Source: Treponema sp. (GTDB lineage Bacteria; Spirochaetota; Spirochaetia; Treponematales; Breznakiellaceae). Taken from it: a stretch of 6,276 bases of DNA. The stretch spans positions 1 to 6,276 of the forward strand of contig JAIRZS010000342.1 of NCBI GenBank assembly GCA_031267115.1, read 5' to 3'. The notes beneath the pieces are model-generated. The model saw only the letters and a list, made by a program, of their open reading frames with translations, did not search any database and had not been told where the DNA came from. The translations under genes were made by a program, and so were the position numbers. How positions within the stretch are numbered: the stretch's first letter is position 1; the number at the start of each line of letters is the position of its first letter. Of this stretch, positions 6,240 through 6,276 are shown one piece after another.

Positions 6240-6276
6240 CGATTATCCGGCGTGCTTTCGGAGTTTGTAAGGTATA
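6240..6276. other. Right-edge non-coding sequence
   Basis: These 37 nt contain no start codon with a supported gene. GGAG at 6260-6263 could belong to the ribosome-binding region of a gene beyond the edge, but nothing downstream is visible to test that. Confidence 0.4.

Noticed and set aside
6206..6246. Promoter within the terminal palindrome (TTGTGG or TTGCAT with GATTAT)
   Set aside because: Matches are weak and lie mostly inside the inverted repeat, with no visible downstream gene to support them.

Overview
This is a GC-rich bacterial window of four complete protein genes, all on the + strand. The gene content and the style of the first protein suggest a spirochaete of the Treponema group, possibly a gut or termite-associated lineage. 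That placement is an inference: it rests on a treponeme-like lipoprotein with an SH3-like module, the MoxR/DUF58 pair typical of spirochaete genomes, and compact hairpin repeats between genes. No rRNA, tRNA, CRISPR array, transposase or phage gene is visible.

Layout. Bases 1-255 are non-coding and rich in hairpins: two compact stem-loops at 18-46 and 50-74, then a larger GC-rich inverted repeat at 102-160, then a candidate promoter. Gene 1 (256-1647) encodes a probable exported lipoprotein with an SH3-like segment. Gene 2 (1687-3780), 39 nt downstream, encodes a duplicated-ATPase ABC-F protein with a long C-terminal coiled coil; this class acts on ribosomes rather than in transport. A 143-nt gap with a second candidate promoter leads to gene 3 (3924-4871), a MoxR-type AAA+ ATPase. 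Gene 4 (4840-6192) overlaps gene 3 by 32 nt and encodes a DUF58 membrane protein. A perfect 13-bp inverted repeat sits 18 nt after gene 4, and the window ends 37 nt later.

How the genes work together. Genes 1 and 2 are probably co-transcribed, but no functional link between them is evident. Genes 3 and 4 form the conserved MoxR-DUF58 module, in which a chaperone-like AAA+ ATPase is thought to act with a membrane-anchored partner on envelope or von Willebrand-domain (Bat-type) proteins. The VWA genes that usually follow are not inside the window.

The most interesting signal is regulatory. Genes 1 and 3 both lack a usable Shine-Dalgarno sequence, and both have a TATGNT hexamer exactly 6 nt before the ATG with a fair -35 element upstream. 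That layout predicts leaderless mRNAs. No clearly new multi-gene system was found.
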